Assembly (NCBI GenBank): GCA_001704765.1
Contig: MBFK01000061.1
Coordinates: forward strand, 186,001-250,000
Origin: Sinorhizobium shofinae
GTDB lineage: Bacteria; Pseudomonadota; Alphaproteobacteria; Rhizobiales; Rhizobiaceae
Length of the DNA stretch: 64,000 nucleotides
Direction of reading: 5' to 3'
Part shown: positions 37,065-46,131 of the stretch, piece by piece
Position numbering within the stretch: the first letter of the stretch is position 1
How the letters are laid out: each line of letters begins with the position of its first letter
The notes under the pieces: model-generated
The model's database searches: none
Seen by the model: the letters and a program-made list of their open reading frames with translations, nothing else
Told to the model about the DNA's origin: nothing
Position numbers and translations under genes: made by a program

Positions 37065-37795
37065 GTATCCTGCTGGAGGTCTGCGTCGACGACGCTGAAG
37101 GTCTGGCGGCCGCGGTCGAGGGCGGCGCCGACCGCATCGAACTTTGCTCGGCGCTTGCGGTCGGAGGGCTGACCCCGAGCGCCGGCCTGATGGCGATTGC
37201 CGGCCGCGCGCCTGTACCGGCCTATGCGATGATCCGGCCGCGCCCCGGCGACTTCGTCTTCGGCCCCGTTGAGCTCGACCTGATGCGCCGCGACATCGAT
37301 GCGGCGCGCGCCGTGGGGCTCGCCGGCGTCGTGCTCGGAGCATCGCATCCCGACGGCCGACTGGACGCACGGGCTCTCGGTGAACTGACCGGCCATGCTG
37401 CCGGACTTGGCCTGACGCTGCACCGGGCCTTCGACCTGGTGCCGGACTTCGCAGAAGCGACGTCGATCGCAGCGGACCTCGGCTTCGACCGAATCCTGAC
37501 CTCGGGTGGCGCAAAGACTGCACCCGCGGCCGTCGAGACGCTGGCCCGACTTGTCGAACTGGCCGCCGGCCGGCTGTCGATCATGCCCGGCTCCGGCATC
37601 ACCATCGAGACGATCGGCCAGTTTCTGCCGTGGCTCGCCGTCACGGAAGTTCACTCCTCTTGCTCGGTTCGTGAGCCGGCTAATGACATGCGCATGGTTG
37701 AAATGGGGTTCGCACCGCCGGAACGCCGCCGCACGGATGCGGCGACCGTCAGGGCGATGCGGGCGCGGCTCGACGCGCTGCAGAGGAATTCCTAA
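37061..37795 (+). CDS. cutC: CutC-family protein
   Basis: A 244-residue TIM-barrel protein opening MSILLEVCVDDAEGLAAAVE, with GADRIELCSALAVGGLTPS and ILTSGGAKTAPAA. CutC was linked to copper homeostasis, but that role is doubted. Here it is the last gene after an amidase and sugar kinase, which favours a metabolic role. It converges on nagA with a four-base overlap of stop regions. Confidence 0.9.
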   Translation: MSILLEVCVDDAEGLAAAVEGGADRIELCSALAVGGLTPSAGLMAIAGRAPVPAYAMIRPRPGDFVFGPVELDLMRRDIDAARAVGLAGVVLGASHPDGRLDARALGELTGHAAGLGLTLHRAFDLVPDFAEATSIAADLGFDRILTSGGAKTAPAAVETLARLVELAAGRLSIMPGSGITIETIGQFLPWLAVTEVHSSCSVREPANDMRMVEMGFAPPERRRTDAATVRAMRARLDALQRNS

Positions 37796-38952
37796 GCGGA
37801 GTAGACCGTCGTTCCGCCGATCCAGGTCGACTTCATGCCGAGCTCCGGCGTCAGCAGCACGAAATCGGCATCGGTGCCGGGCAGGAGCCGCCCCTTGTGC
37901 GAGGCGATGCCCATGACATCGGCCGGATAGGCAGAGGCCATGCGGATCGCTTCCTCGATCGGCAGGCCAAGCTTCTCGTGCACGAAGCGGACGGAGGAGA
38001 GCATGTCGATATCGGCGCCGGCGAGCGTGCCGTCGGCAAGCGTCAGGCGCCCGTCCTTGCGCAGGATCTCGCGGCCATTCAAGAAGAAGCTCGTCATATC
38101 GGTGCCGATCGGCGACATCGCATCGGTCACCAGGAAGATTTGCCCCGGCCCCCGCTTGCCGCGAAGCGCGATTCCCATCGCCGCCGGATCGACATGGAAG
38201 CCATCGGCAATCAGGCCGGCATGCAGCGTGCCGGTCGCAAGCGCGGCGCCGACGACGCCCGGTTCGCGGTGGCCGAGCCCGCTCATGGCGTTGAAAAGAT
38301 GCGTGACGGTCCGGGCCCCCGCCTTCGCATAAGCGCAAGCCGTCTCGAAGCCGACATCCGTATGGCCGAGGCTGACGATGGCGCCGGCAGCGGCAAGTGC
38401 ACGCACCTGCTCTTTCGTCGCATTTTCCGGAGCGACGGTGACCATCAAAGAGCCGAGCGCCTTCACGCAGGCGAGCATCTCGGCCAGATCGGCGTCCTCC
38501 ATCGGGCGGATCAGCGCGGCATCGTGGGCTCCCTTGCGGGCAACCGAAAGATGCGGGCCTTCGAGATGCAGGCCGAGGAAACCGGGCACCGCCGCGGCCC
38601 TGGCCGCGAGCCCAGCCTCGATTGCCGCGGCGCGGACTTCCCGCGTGTCGGTGATCAGCGTCGGCAGTAGCGCCGTCGTGCCGAATTTCGCATGCGCCAC
38701 GCAGATCTGCCGGATGCCGTCGAGCGTCGGCTGCTCGTTGAGCAGCGCGCCGCCGCCACCGTTCACCTGCAAATCGATGAAGCCGGGTACGAGAAGCAGG
38801 CCGCGCGCATCGATCGTCTCCGCCTCGCCGGCAGCGACTCCCGCCGGAACGATTCCCTTGACATGCCCCGCCTCGATGATGAGCGCGGCGCCGTCGTGCC
38901 AGTCGATACCATCGAAAATCCGCGCTCCGGTGATCTTCTTTCTCGCAGTCAT
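37792..38952 (-). CDS. nagA: N-acetylglucosamine-6-phosphate deacetylase
   Basis: A 386-residue amidohydrolase. Metal ligands are in the segments LHLEGPHLSVARKG, SLGHTDVGFETA and THLFNAMSGLGHREPG, with the catalytic Asp in FLVTDAMSPIG. It removes acetate from GlcNAc-6-P to give GlcN-6-P. It overlaps the SIS gene by four bases, and the two catalyse consecutive steps. Confidence 0.96.
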   Translation of the reverse strand: MTARKKITGARIFDGIDWHDGAALIIEAGHVKGIVPAGVAAGEAETIDARGLLLVPGFIDLQVNGGGGALLNEQPTLDGIRQICVAHAKFGTTALLPTLITDTREVRAAAIEAGLAARAAAVPGFLGLHLEGPHLSVARKGAHDAALIRPMEDADLAEMLACVKALGSLMVTVAPENATKEQVRALAAAGAIVSLGHTDVGFETACAYAKAGARTVTHLFNAMSGLGHREPGVVGAALATGTLHAGLIADGFHVDPAAMGIALRGKRGPGQIFLVTDAMSPIGTDMTSFFLNGREILRKDGRLTLADGTLAGADIDMLSSVRFVHEKLGLPIEEAIRMASAYPADVMGIASHKGRLLPGTDADFVLLTPELGMKSTWIGGTTVYSA

Positions 38953-39971
38953 CGTGTCTCCGTTACCTTCTTCAGGCTCGCCGGTGCGTCCGGGTTAAGA
39001 CCGCGCGAGCGCGACCAGGCTTCGACGAAGCCGTAGAACGGCAGGATCAGCGCCAGCGCGTCGGTGATCGGGTGGCCAGTCTCGACGAAGGGCAGGCGCT
39101 TCGCCTTTGATGCGCGAGATGAAGTGACATGCACGACCGCCCCTTTGGCGCTCATGTCGTCGGCGATCGCGGCGACCGAGGCCTCGGCGGCGTCGCGGGC
39201 GGCGAGCGCCAGCACCGGGAATCGTGCGCCGACGAGCGCCACCGGTCCGTGCAGCACTTCTGCCGCGGAATAGGCCTCGGCATGCATGCCGGACGTCTCC
39301 TTGAATTTCAGTGCCGCCTCGCTGGCGATCGCCAGCGCCGGGCCGCGACCAAGCACATAGAGCGATTCGACCTCGCCGAGATCGGCGGCGAAATCCTGCC
39401 AGTCGAGCTTCACCGCCTTTGCGAACTGGTTCGGTAGATCGGCGACGGCCCGCTTCAGCGCCGCGTCAGCCGTCCATTCGCCGAGAACGGCAAGGCCCGC
39501 GACGATGGAGTTAACATAGGATTTGGTCGCCGCAACGGCTATTTCGGGACCGGCGAGAATGTCGAGCGGATGGGTGCAGGCCTCCGCGATCGGCGAGGGC
39601 AGCGTGTTCGTCAGCGCAATCGATACGGCACCGGCCCGCGTTGCGGCCTCGGCCATCGCGACGATGTCGGGACTCTTGCCGGACTGCGAGATGGCGATCG
39701 CTGCGGCACCACCGAGCTTCAGTTCCGCGCCATAGATCGAGGCAAGCGAGGGCCCAAGCGAAGCGACCGGGCGGCCCGCCTGCAGTTCGATCGCATATTT
39801 CAGGAACAGGGCGGCATGGTCGGAGGAGCCCCGCGCGATCGTCACCAGAAAGGCCGGATCCTGAGCGCGCAGCGCCGCGCCGGCGGAGGCGAGTGCCGTG
39901 GCCGAGCGGTCGAGCAATCTTGCGGCGGCCTCGGGAATCTCGTCGATCTCTCGCCGCATGTTGGTCTGCAT
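38949..39971 (-). CDS. SIS-domain glucosamine-6-phosphate deaminase-like protein
   Basis: A 340-residue protein with two SIS domains (GSSDHAALFLKYA near residue 48; YVLGRGPALAIASEAALK near 210). It lacks a glutaminase domain, so it is a NagB-II/AgaS type isomerase-deaminase rather than GlmS. It should convert GlcN-6-P to fructose-6-P and ammonia, directly after NagA. The ATG (MQTNMRREIDE) follows GGAAAGGAATTGACG. Confidence 0.88.
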   Translation of the reverse strand: MQTNMRREIDEIPEAAARLLDRSATALASAGAALRAQDPAFLVTIARGSSDHAALFLKYAIELQAGRPVASLGPSLASIYGAELKLGGAAAIAISQSGKSPDIVAMAEAATRAGAVSIALTNTLPSPIAEACTHPLDILAGPEIAVAATKSYVNSIVAGLAVLGEWTADAALKRAVADLPNQFAKAVKLDWQDFAADLGEVESLYVLGRGPALAIASEAALKFKETSGMHAEAYSAAEVLHGPVALVGARFPVLALAARDAAEASVAAIADDMSAKGAVVHVTSSRASKAKRLPFVETGHPITDALALILPFYGFVEAWSRSRGLNPDAPASLKKVTETR

Positions 39972-39991
39972 CGTCAATTCCTTTCCTCAAC

Positions 39992-40033
39992 AAGTTGAGC
40001 GGGATGCGGGCAGAAACCACATACATCCCCCTC
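39992..40033. repeat. Decayed copy of the GAGCGGGATGCGGGC repeat
   Basis: GAGCGGGATGCGGGCAGAAACC, then CATCCCCCTC, is a degenerate match to the hairpin repeat at 61038-61090. It lies between the gntR and SIS genes. Confidence 0.5.
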
Positions 40034-40039
40034 CGGCGG

Positions 40040-40804
40040 TCAGCTTTCCGGGATCGTCAGCTCCGCGACAAAATCATAGGCGTCGCCCCGGTAGAGCGAG
40101 CGGGTGAATTCCACGACGCGCCCCGAAGCGAGGTAGGAGACGCGCTCGATCGAAAGGCCAGCCGCACCGACGGGGACGCCCAACATCGTCGCATCGGGGT
40201 TCTTGATGTTGCAGGCGGAAATCCGCTGCACGGCGCGGACCGGCCGGGCATGCGACTTTTCGAGCGCGGAATAGAGCGATGAGGTGACGGCAAGCGGATC
40301 GGGGACGAACTCCGCCGAAACGCAGGCGCGCTCGATCGCAAGCGGCATGTCGTCGGCGATGCGCAGGCGCCCGAGACGCGCGACCAGCGCATCGGCGGGA
40401 AGGCCGAGCGTCATCATCTCGTCGGGCGACGGATGGAAAAGCCCCCGCTCCAGCCATTCGGCACGGGTGTTGAGGCCGCGGCGCGCCATGTCCTCGGTGA
40501 AGGAGGTGAGACGCGACAGCGACTGCTCGACACGCGAGACCGGCCGGACGACGAAGGTGCCGGAGCCGTGACGGCGCACGAGCAGCCCATCGCGCACGAG
40601 ATCGTCGACAGCCTTGCGAACGGTGACGCGGCTCACATTGGCGTAGTCGGCGAGGTCCCTCTCCGGCGGTAGCGCATCCCCGTGATTGAGCTTGCCCGAC
40701 ATGATCGCCTCCTCGAGCGATTGCCGGAGCTTGAGATAAAGCGGGCCCGCACCTCCCGACTGGAGGCTTTCGAGCGGAAGAATAGCGGCAAGCTGCTGGT
40801 TCAT
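40040..40804 (-). CDS. GntR/HutC-family transcriptional regulator
   Basis: A 254-residue regulator. The N-terminal winged HTH (PLYLKLRQSLEEAIMSGKLN; LPPERDLADYANVSRVTVRK) is followed by a UTRA effector domain (about 110-240, ending FTRSLYRGDAYDFVAEL), which defines the HutC group that includes NagR and DasR. The effector is probably GlcN-6-P or GlcNAc-6-P. Its start overlaps the BadF kinase stop. Sites at 41706 and 41839 are the candidate operators. Confidence 0.92.
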   Translation of the reverse strand: MNQQLAAILPLESLQSGGAGPLYLKLRQSLEEAIMSGKLNHGDALPPERDLADYANVSRVTVRKAVDDLVRDGLLVRRHGSGTFVVRPVSRVEQSLSRLTSFTEDMARRGLNTRAEWLERGLFHPSPDEMMTLGLPADALVARLGRLRIADDMPLAIERACVSAEFVPDPLAVTSSLYSALEKSHARPVRAVQRISACNIKNPDATMLGVPVGAAGLSIERVSYLASGRVVEFTRSLYRGDAYDFVAELTIPES

Positions 40805-41685
40805 GCGACGGCCTCCGGCCGGGCCCCGAAGCGGGCGGCGGCCAGTGCAACCGCTCCGCAGAGCGCGTCGGCCTCCGCTTCGACAAAGAGCGGCTGGTGC
40901 CGTTCGGCAAGCCAGGGACGATAGAGCGGCGCCAGCCCGCCGAGCAGGCAGATCGTCCGGCTGCCCTTGGAAACCACCACGTCAAGCGCCTCGTCCACGG
41001 TCGCCGCGGCCGCCTTGAGCAAACGCGCCGCCACGGGGTCGCCGCGCCCGGCATGGTCGAAGACACGCGGGGCGTAGCGGCCGAACTCGCCGGGCTTCGC
41101 CAGCCGCGCGAAATCGACGACGTCGCGGGGGTCATCGTTGAACTCCGCCAGCACGGAATCGGTTACGGGCGAGGCGTCATGAATTCCGTCATAGGCGAGC
41201 AGGCTTTCCTGCAGCAGGGCATGGCCGATGCGGGCACCGCTCCCGTGGTCGCCGATCGTAAAACCCCAGCCGCCGATATAGCTCACCGTTTCGGCCTGGC
41301 GGGCAATGTAGATAGTACCCGTCCCGAGAATGGCGACGGCACCGTCCTTGTCGCCAAGGGCACCCTGCAGCGCGATCAGCCCGTCCGATTCGATATCGGC
41401 CGCAGCAAAGGGAAGCCGCCGCTTCACGTAGTGGACGGCGTCGCCCACATTGTGGCCCGCAACGCCGAGGATGGCGCGGGCAGCAACAATACCGGCGGGA
41501 TCAAGGCCCGCATCCTCGAAGGCAGCGCGCGCCGCGTCGGCGATATTCTGCAGCGCCGTTTCGGGATCGGTGAGAATATTGGCGGCACCGGATTTGCCGC
41601 GCCCGAGAATACGACCGTCCGGGCCTGCAACCGCCGCCCGGCAACTCGTTCCGCCGCCATCGATTCCGATCAGATAGGATGTCAT
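40801..41685 (-). CDS. BadF/BadG-type ATPase, N-acetylglucosamine kinase-like
   Basis: A 294-residue ASKHA kinase. The phosphate-1 motif LIGIDGGGTSCRAAVA is at the N-terminus, with GTGTIYIARQ and GDHGSGARIG further on. This fold includes GlcNAc kinase and MurNAc kinase types. The gene is first in the minus-strand operon. The ATG follows GGCGGAGGTGCCT, and its promoter is shared with divergent murQ. Confidence 0.9.
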   Translation of the reverse strand: MTSYLIGIDGGGTSCRAAVAGPDGRILGRGKSGAANILTDPETALQNIADAARAAFEDAGLDPAGIVAARAILGVAGHNVGDAVHYVKRRLPFAAADIESDGLIALQGALGDKDGAVAILGTGTIYIARQAETVSYIGGWGFTIGDHGSGARIGHALLQESLLAYDGIHDASPVTDSVLAEFNDDPRDVVDFARLAKPGEFGRYAPRVFDHAGRGDPVAARLLKAAAATVDEALDVVVSKGSRTICLLGGLAPLYRPWLAERHQPLFVEAEADALCGAVALAAARFGARPEAVA

Positions 41686-41705
41686 AGGCACCTCCGCCGT
41701 CTAAC

Positions 41706-41723
41706 ATACCAAAAAAATACCAT
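41706..41723 (-). promoter_or_regulatory. Candidate GntR operator, kinase side
   Basis: On the minus strand ATGGTAT, TTTT, TTGGTAT is a direct repeat with 11-base spacing, one helix turn. It ends 21 bases before the BadF kinase start and is the inverted partner of the site at 41839. Confidence 0.65.
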
Positions 41724-41838
41724 TAACCAAGCGCGATTCTATCGAGCTGAAGGCATTTCAGTTATCATATTGATTTTGCATCTATAATTTTGACGCAGCA
41801 CTTTTTATTTGGCCAGAAGTTAAATTTCTCCTAGACAA

Positions 41839-41856
41839 TTGGTATTTTTTTGGCAT
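41839..41856 (+). promoter_or_regulatory. Candidate GntR operator, murQ side
   Basis: TTGGTAT, TTTT, TTGGCAT on the plus strand repeats the element at 41706 in opposite orientation. It stands 27 bases before the murQ ATG and 13 bases before its GAGGAG ribosome site, so a bound regulator would block transcription start. Confidence 0.65.
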
Positions 41857-41883
41857 TAATTTGGGAAAGAGGAGAACGACGCG

Positions 41884-42780
41884 ATGCCGGCAGTGAAGAC
41901 CGAAGAGCGCCACGACAACGCCGAGGGCCTGGACACGATGGATCCGGCGCTTGCGCTTCGCATCCTCGCCTCCGGCCAGCAGGCGGCAGCCAAGGCCGTC
42001 GATGCGGCGATCGAGTCGATCGCGGCCGCGGCGGCAGTTGCCGCGAGCGTTCTTTCCGCCGGCGGACGGCTCGCCTATGCGGGTGCCGGCAGCTCCGGTC
42101 TGATGGCCATGGCGGATGCACTCGAACTGCCCGGCACCTATGGCATTTCCCAGGAACAGATCGTCATTCTTCTCGCGGGCGGTGCCGCAAGCCTCAACGA
42201 TCTCGCCGGCGGCTATGAGGACGACACGGAGCTTGCGCGCGCCGATGTCCGCAACGCCGACATTCAATCCGGCGACTGCCTGATCTCGGTCTCCGCCAGC
42301 GGCTCGACCCCCTATGCGCTCGCTGCCGCCGACGAGGCGAGGAAGCGCGGCGCCAAGGTCATTGGCATGGCCAACAACCCCGGCGCGCCGCTCTTCGAGC
42401 GTGCCGATGTCGCAATCCTGCTGCAGACGCCGCCCGAGGTAGTTTCCGGGTCGACGCGGATGGGCGCCGGCACGGCGCAGAAGATCGCCTTCAACATGTT
42501 CTCGACACTGGTCGGAATCCATCTTGGCCACGTGTTCGACGGCCACATGGTCAATCTGCGCGCCGACAACATCAAGCTGCGCGGCCGCGCCATCCGGATC
42601 GTCTCGGACATTACCGGCATCGGCGCCGATGAAGCCGAGAGGCTGATCGGTGCGGCCTCCGGATCCGTCAAGCTGGCGATCCTGATGGCCTTCGGCGCCA
42701 AGGACGTGGCGGCGGCCGAGACTGCACTCGATAATGCCAATCAGAATTTGCGCCGGGCGATCGCCATCGTCTCGGCCTGA
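41884..42780 (+). CDS. murQ: N-acetylmuramic acid 6-phosphate etherase
   Basis: A 298-residue SIS-family lyase that converts MurNAc-6-P into GlcNAc-6-P and D-lactate. It carries the conserved TEERHDNAEGLDTMDPALAL opening, with family segments AYAGAGSSGLMAM, LLAGGAASLNDLAGGYEDD and STRMGAGTAQKIAFNM. AGAGGAGAACGACGCG precedes the ATG. It is first in the operon with the sugar importer, which implies that MurNAc or a muropeptide sugar is a substrate. Confidence 0.94.
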   Translation: MPAVKTEERHDNAEGLDTMDPALALRILASGQQAAAKAVDAAIESIAAAAAVAASVLSAGGRLAYAGAGSSGLMAMADALELPGTYGISQEQIVILLAGGAASLNDLAGGYEDDTELARADVRNADIQSGDCLISVSASGSTPYALAAADEARKRGAKVIGMANNPGAPLFERADVAILLQTPPEVVSGSTRMGAGTAQKIAFNMFSTLVGIHLGHVFDGHMVNLRADNIKLRGRAIRIVSDITGIGADEAERLIGAASGSVKLAILMAFGAKDVAAAETALDNANQNLRRAIAIVSA

Positions 42781-42839
42781 ACGACAAACTGGGATCCAAA
42801 ACCGCGCCCATGGCGGCGCCTATAAGAGGGAGAACCTGA

Positions 42840-44096
42840 ATGACCCGTACGACAATCAAAGGCTTGCTGCTTGCATCGAGCATTCTCGGCTCGGCCGGGC
42901 TTGCGCATGCCGACACCACGCTGACCATCGAGAGCTGGCGCAACGACGACCTGGCGATCTGGCAGGAAAAGCTGATCCCCGCCTTCGAGGCGAAGAACCC
43001 GGGCATCAAGGTCGTCTTCTCGCCGTCCGCCCCGACCGAATACAACGCCGCCCTCAACGCCAAGCTCGACGCCGGATCCGCCGGCGACCTCATCACCTGC
43101 CGCCCGTTCGACCCTTCGCTCGAACTCTACAATAGGAAGCACCTCGCCGACCTCACCGGCTTGCCCGGCATGGAAAACTTCTCCGACGTCGCGAAGTCCG
43201 CCTGGACGACCGACGACGGCAAGGCGACCTTCTGCGTGCCCATGGCTTCGGTCATCCATGGGTTCATCTACAACAAGGACGCCTTCGATCAGCTCGGCCT
43301 TTCGGTTCCGACGACCGAGGAAGAGTTCTTTGCCGTTCTTGAAAAGATCAAGGCCGACGGCAACTATATCCCGATGGCAATGGGCACCAAGGATCTCTGG
43401 GAGGCCGCGACCATGGGCTATCAGAACATCGGCCCGAACTACTGGAAAGGCGAGGAAGGTCGTCTCGCGCTTATCAAAGGCGACCAGAAGCTGACCGATG
43501 AAGCCTGGGTCGAGCCCTATCGGGTGCTCGCCAAGTGGAAGGACTACCTGGGTGACGGCTTCGAGGCCCAGACCTATCCGGACAGCCAGAACCTCTTCAC
43601 GCTCGGCCGCGCCGCGATCTATCCGGCGGGCTCCTGGGAAATCTCCGGCTTCAACACCCAGGCGCAGTTCAAAATGGGCGCCTTCCCGCCGCCGGTGAAG
43701 AAGGCCGGCGACACCTGCTACATCTCCGACCATAACGATATCGGCATCGGCCTCAACGCCAAGAGCCCCAATGCGGAGGCCGCCAAGACCTTCCTGACCT
43801 GGGTCGCTTCGCCGGAATTCGCGGAGATCTATGCAAACGCCCTGCCCGGCTTCTTCAGCCTGAACTCGACCGCTGTGAAGATGACCGACCCGCTCGCCCA
43901 GGAATTCGTCTCCTGGCGTGAGAAGTGCAAGTCGACGATCCGCTCGACCTACCGGATCCTGTCGCGCGGCACGCCGAACCTCGAAAACGAGACCTGGGTG
44001 GAATCGGCCAACGTGATCAACGGCACCGACACGCCGGAAGTGGCCGCCAAGAAGCTGCAGGACGGGCTCGACAGCTGGTACAAGCCGGCAAAATAG
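42840..44096 (+). CDS. ABC transporter sugar-binding protein
   Basis: A 418-residue periplasmic family 1 binding protein. A signal peptide (TIKGLLLASSILGSAGLAHA) precedes TTLTIESWRNDDLAIWQEKL and the usual two-lobe core with FTLGRAAIYPAGSWEI. It belongs to the CUT1 group of oligosaccharide or polyol importers. In operon after murQ, so the cargo is inferred to be GlcNAc, MurNAc or an amino-sugar oligomer. A stem-loop follows its stop. Confidence 0.92.
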   Translation: MTRTTIKGLLLASSILGSAGLAHADTTLTIESWRNDDLAIWQEKLIPAFEAKNPGIKVVFSPSAPTEYNAALNAKLDAGSAGDLITCRPFDPSLELYNRKHLADLTGLPGMENFSDVAKSAWTTDDGKATFCVPMASVIHGFIYNKDAFDQLGLSVPTTEEEFFAVLEKIKADGNYIPMAMGTKDLWEAATMGYQNIGPNYWKGEEGRLALIKGDQKLTDEAWVEPYRVLAKWKDYLGDGFEAQTYPDSQNLFTLGRAAIYPAGSWEISGFNTQAQFKMGAFPPPVKKAGDTCYISDHNDIGIGLNAKSPNAEAAKTFLTWVASPEFAEIYANALPGFFSLNSTAVKMTDPLAQEFVSWREKCKSTIRSTYRILSRGTPNLENETWVESANVINGTDTPEVAAKKLQDGLDSWYKPAK

Positions 44097-44105
44097 GATC
44101 GCGAG

Positions 44106-44136
44106 CGGGGCGCGGCGCCAGCGGGGCGCTGCGCCC
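44106..44136 (+). promoter_or_regulatory. GC-rich stem-loop after the binding-protein gene
   Basis: GGGCGCGGCGCC and GGGCGCTGCGCCC can pair (one wobble) within the 236-base spacer before the permease gene. Such loops often slow decay of the binding-protein mRNA so that it outnumbers the membrane parts. Confidence 0.5.
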
Positions 44137-44332
44137 TGTTCCCTGCGCGAAACAGTTTTCGCGCGGAAGAACGACGCCGCAGTGAGCGCCGGTGCCAGGC
44201 CGGGCGGATCGGAAAGCGGCTGTGCCGACAATGTCCATGACCGCGCCGTGACGCGCGAAGGACGGCGGCAATTCGAGCGAAAATCGGGCTGTGCCGATAG
44301 CGACAGTCCATGAAGAAGCGGGCCAGAGGCCG

Positions 44333-45280
44333 ATGAAACCACGCGAAACCACAATGGACGTCAGCGAGCTCAAGCGCCCCCGCCGCTGGCATATCCTCAT
44401 CTTTCTGCTGCCGGCTCTGATCGTCTACACGGCAGTGATGATCCTGCCGCTTATCGAGACGCTGCGCCAATCCTTCTACAACACCGTCGACGGCCAATAT
44501 GCCTTTGTCGGACTGGGCAATTTCAAGGTCCTGTTCGGCGATCCGCGCTGGGCGGCGGATTTCTGGAACGCGCTCCGGAACAATTTCTTCTTCTTCCTGA
44601 TCCACATGGCGGTGCAGAACCCGATCGGCGTTGCGCTCGCCGCCATGCTGTCGATCCCGAGGCTGCGCTTCAGCGCCTTCTACCGGACGGCGATCTTCCT
44701 GCCGACGCTCCTGTCCTTCGTCATCGTCGGCTTCATCTGGAAGCTGATCCTCTCGCCGATCTGGGGCGTCGCGCCCTACCTGATGGATCTCGTCGGCTTG
44801 AAATGGCTGTTCGCGCCGTGGCTCGGCAGGCCCGACTCGGCGCTGATCGCCGTCTCGCTGATCTCGGTCTGGCAATATATCGGCATCCCGATGATGTTGA
44901 TCTATGCGGCCCTCCTCAACATCCCCGATGAGGTGATCGAGGCGGCGGAACTCGACGGCGTCACCGGCTGGAGCCAGTTCTGGAAGATCAAGCTGCCGCT
45001 GATCCTGCCGGCGATAGGCATCGTCTCGATCCTGACCTTCGTCGGCAACTTCAACGCCTTCGACCTGATCTACACGGTTCAGGGGGCGCTTGCCGGCCCG
45101 GACAAGTCGACGGACATTCTCGGCACCCTGCTCTACCGCACCTTCTTCGGGTTCCAGCTCCAGCTCGGCGACCGGTCGATGGGCGCGACGATCGCGGCGA
45201 TCATGTTCCTGATCATTCTGGCCGGCGTCTCGCTCTATCTGTTCGTCATCCAGCGCCGCATGCGCCGCTACCAATTCTGA
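44333..45280 (+). CDS. ABC sugar permease 1 (MalF-like)
   Basis: A 315-residue inner-membrane protein with six helices. The EAA loop EAAELDGVTGWSQFWKIKLP contacts the ATPase. I start at MKPRETT, which follows CCAGAGGCCG; a second ATG seven codons on has no ribosome site. It pairs with the second permease 11 bases later to form the CUT1 translocation pore. Confidence 0.92.
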   Translation: MKPRETTMDVSELKRPRRWHILIFLLPALIVYTAVMILPLIETLRQSFYNTVDGQYAFVGLGNFKVLFGDPRWAADFWNALRNNFFFFLIHMAVQNPIGVALAAMLSIPRLRFSAFYRTAIFLPTLLSFVIVGFIWKLILSPIWGVAPYLMDLVGLKWLFAPWLGRPDSALIAVSLISVWQYIGIPMMLIYAALLNIPDEVIEAAELDGVTGWSQFWKIKLPLILPAIGIVSILTFVGNFNAFDLIYTVQGALAGPDKSTDILGTLLYRTFFGFQLQLGDRSMGATIAAIMFLIILAGVSLYLFVIQRRMRRYQF

Positions 45281-45291
45281 GGGAGAGCAGG

Positions 45292-46131
45292 ATGTCGAAA
45301 GCAAGAACCTCCATCGTCCGGACCGGCGCCGTCCATTTCGCGCTGATCGCCTATACGCTCGTGGCGCTGTTTCCGGTATTCCTGACGATCGCCAACTCGT
45401 TCAAGAGCCGCAATGCGATCTTCCGCGAACCCCTGGCGATCCCGACGCCCGAGAGCTTCAGCCTGATCGGCTACGAGACGGTGCTGAAGCAGGGCGACTT
45501 CATCGGCTATTTCCAGAACAGTGTCGTCGTCACCGTCGTGTCGATCGCGCTCGTGCTGCTTTTCGGCGCCATGGCCGCCTTTGCGCTGTCCGAGTACCGG
45601 TTCCGCGGAAACACGCTGATGGGACTCTATCTGGCGCTCGGCATTATGATCCCGATCCGGCTCGGCACGGTCGCGATCCTGCAGGGCATGGTGGCGACGA
45701 ACCTCGTCAACACGCTGACGGCGCTGATCCTCGTCTACACGGCGCAGGGCCTGCCGCTCGCCGTCTTCATCCTGTCGGAATTCATGCGCACCGTTTCCGA
45801 CGACCTGAAGAACGCCGGCCGCATCGACGGCCTCTCGGAATATGCGATCTTCTTCCGGCTGGTGCTGCCGCTCATCCGCCCGGCCATGGCGACGGTCGCC
45901 GTCTTCACCATGATCCCGATCTGGAACGACCTGTGGTTCCCGCTGATCCTGGCGCCGGCGGAAACCACGAAGACCGTGACGCTCGGCTCACAGATCTTCA
46001 TCGGGCAGTTCGTCACCAACTGGAATGCGGTCCTCTCGGCCCTGTCGCTGGCGATTTTCCCGGTGCTCGTCCTCTACGTCATCTTCTCGCGGCAGCTGAT
46101 CCGCGGCATTACGGCAGGAGCGGTCAAATGA
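45292..46131 (+). CDS. ABC sugar permease 2 (MalG-like)
   Basis: A 279-residue membrane protein with six helices and the EAA-type loop GRIDGLSEYAIFFRLVLPL. It opens MSKARTSIVRTGAVHFALIA after GGGAGAGCAGG. Partner of the preceding permease. Its stop overlaps the oxidoreductase start by four bases. Confidence 0.92.
   Translation: MSKARTSIVRTGAVHFALIAYTLVALFPVFLTIANSFKSRNAIFREPLAIPTPESFSLIGYETVLKQGDFIGYFQNSVVVTVVSIALVLLFGAMAAFALSEYRFRGNTLMGLYLALGIMIPIRLGTVAILQGMVATNLVNTLTALILVYTAQGLPLAVFILSEFMRTVSDDLKNAGRIDGLSEYAIFFRLVLPLIRPAMATVAVFTMIPIWNDLWFPLILAPAETTKTVTLGSQIFIGQFVTNWNAVLSALSLAIFPVLVLYVIFSRQLIRGITAGAVK

Noticed and set aside
36953-38338. A 461-codon minus-strand open frame over cutC and nagA
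   Set aside because: Both cutC and nagA have clear motifs in their own frames. This frame spans their junction and has no recognisable domain.
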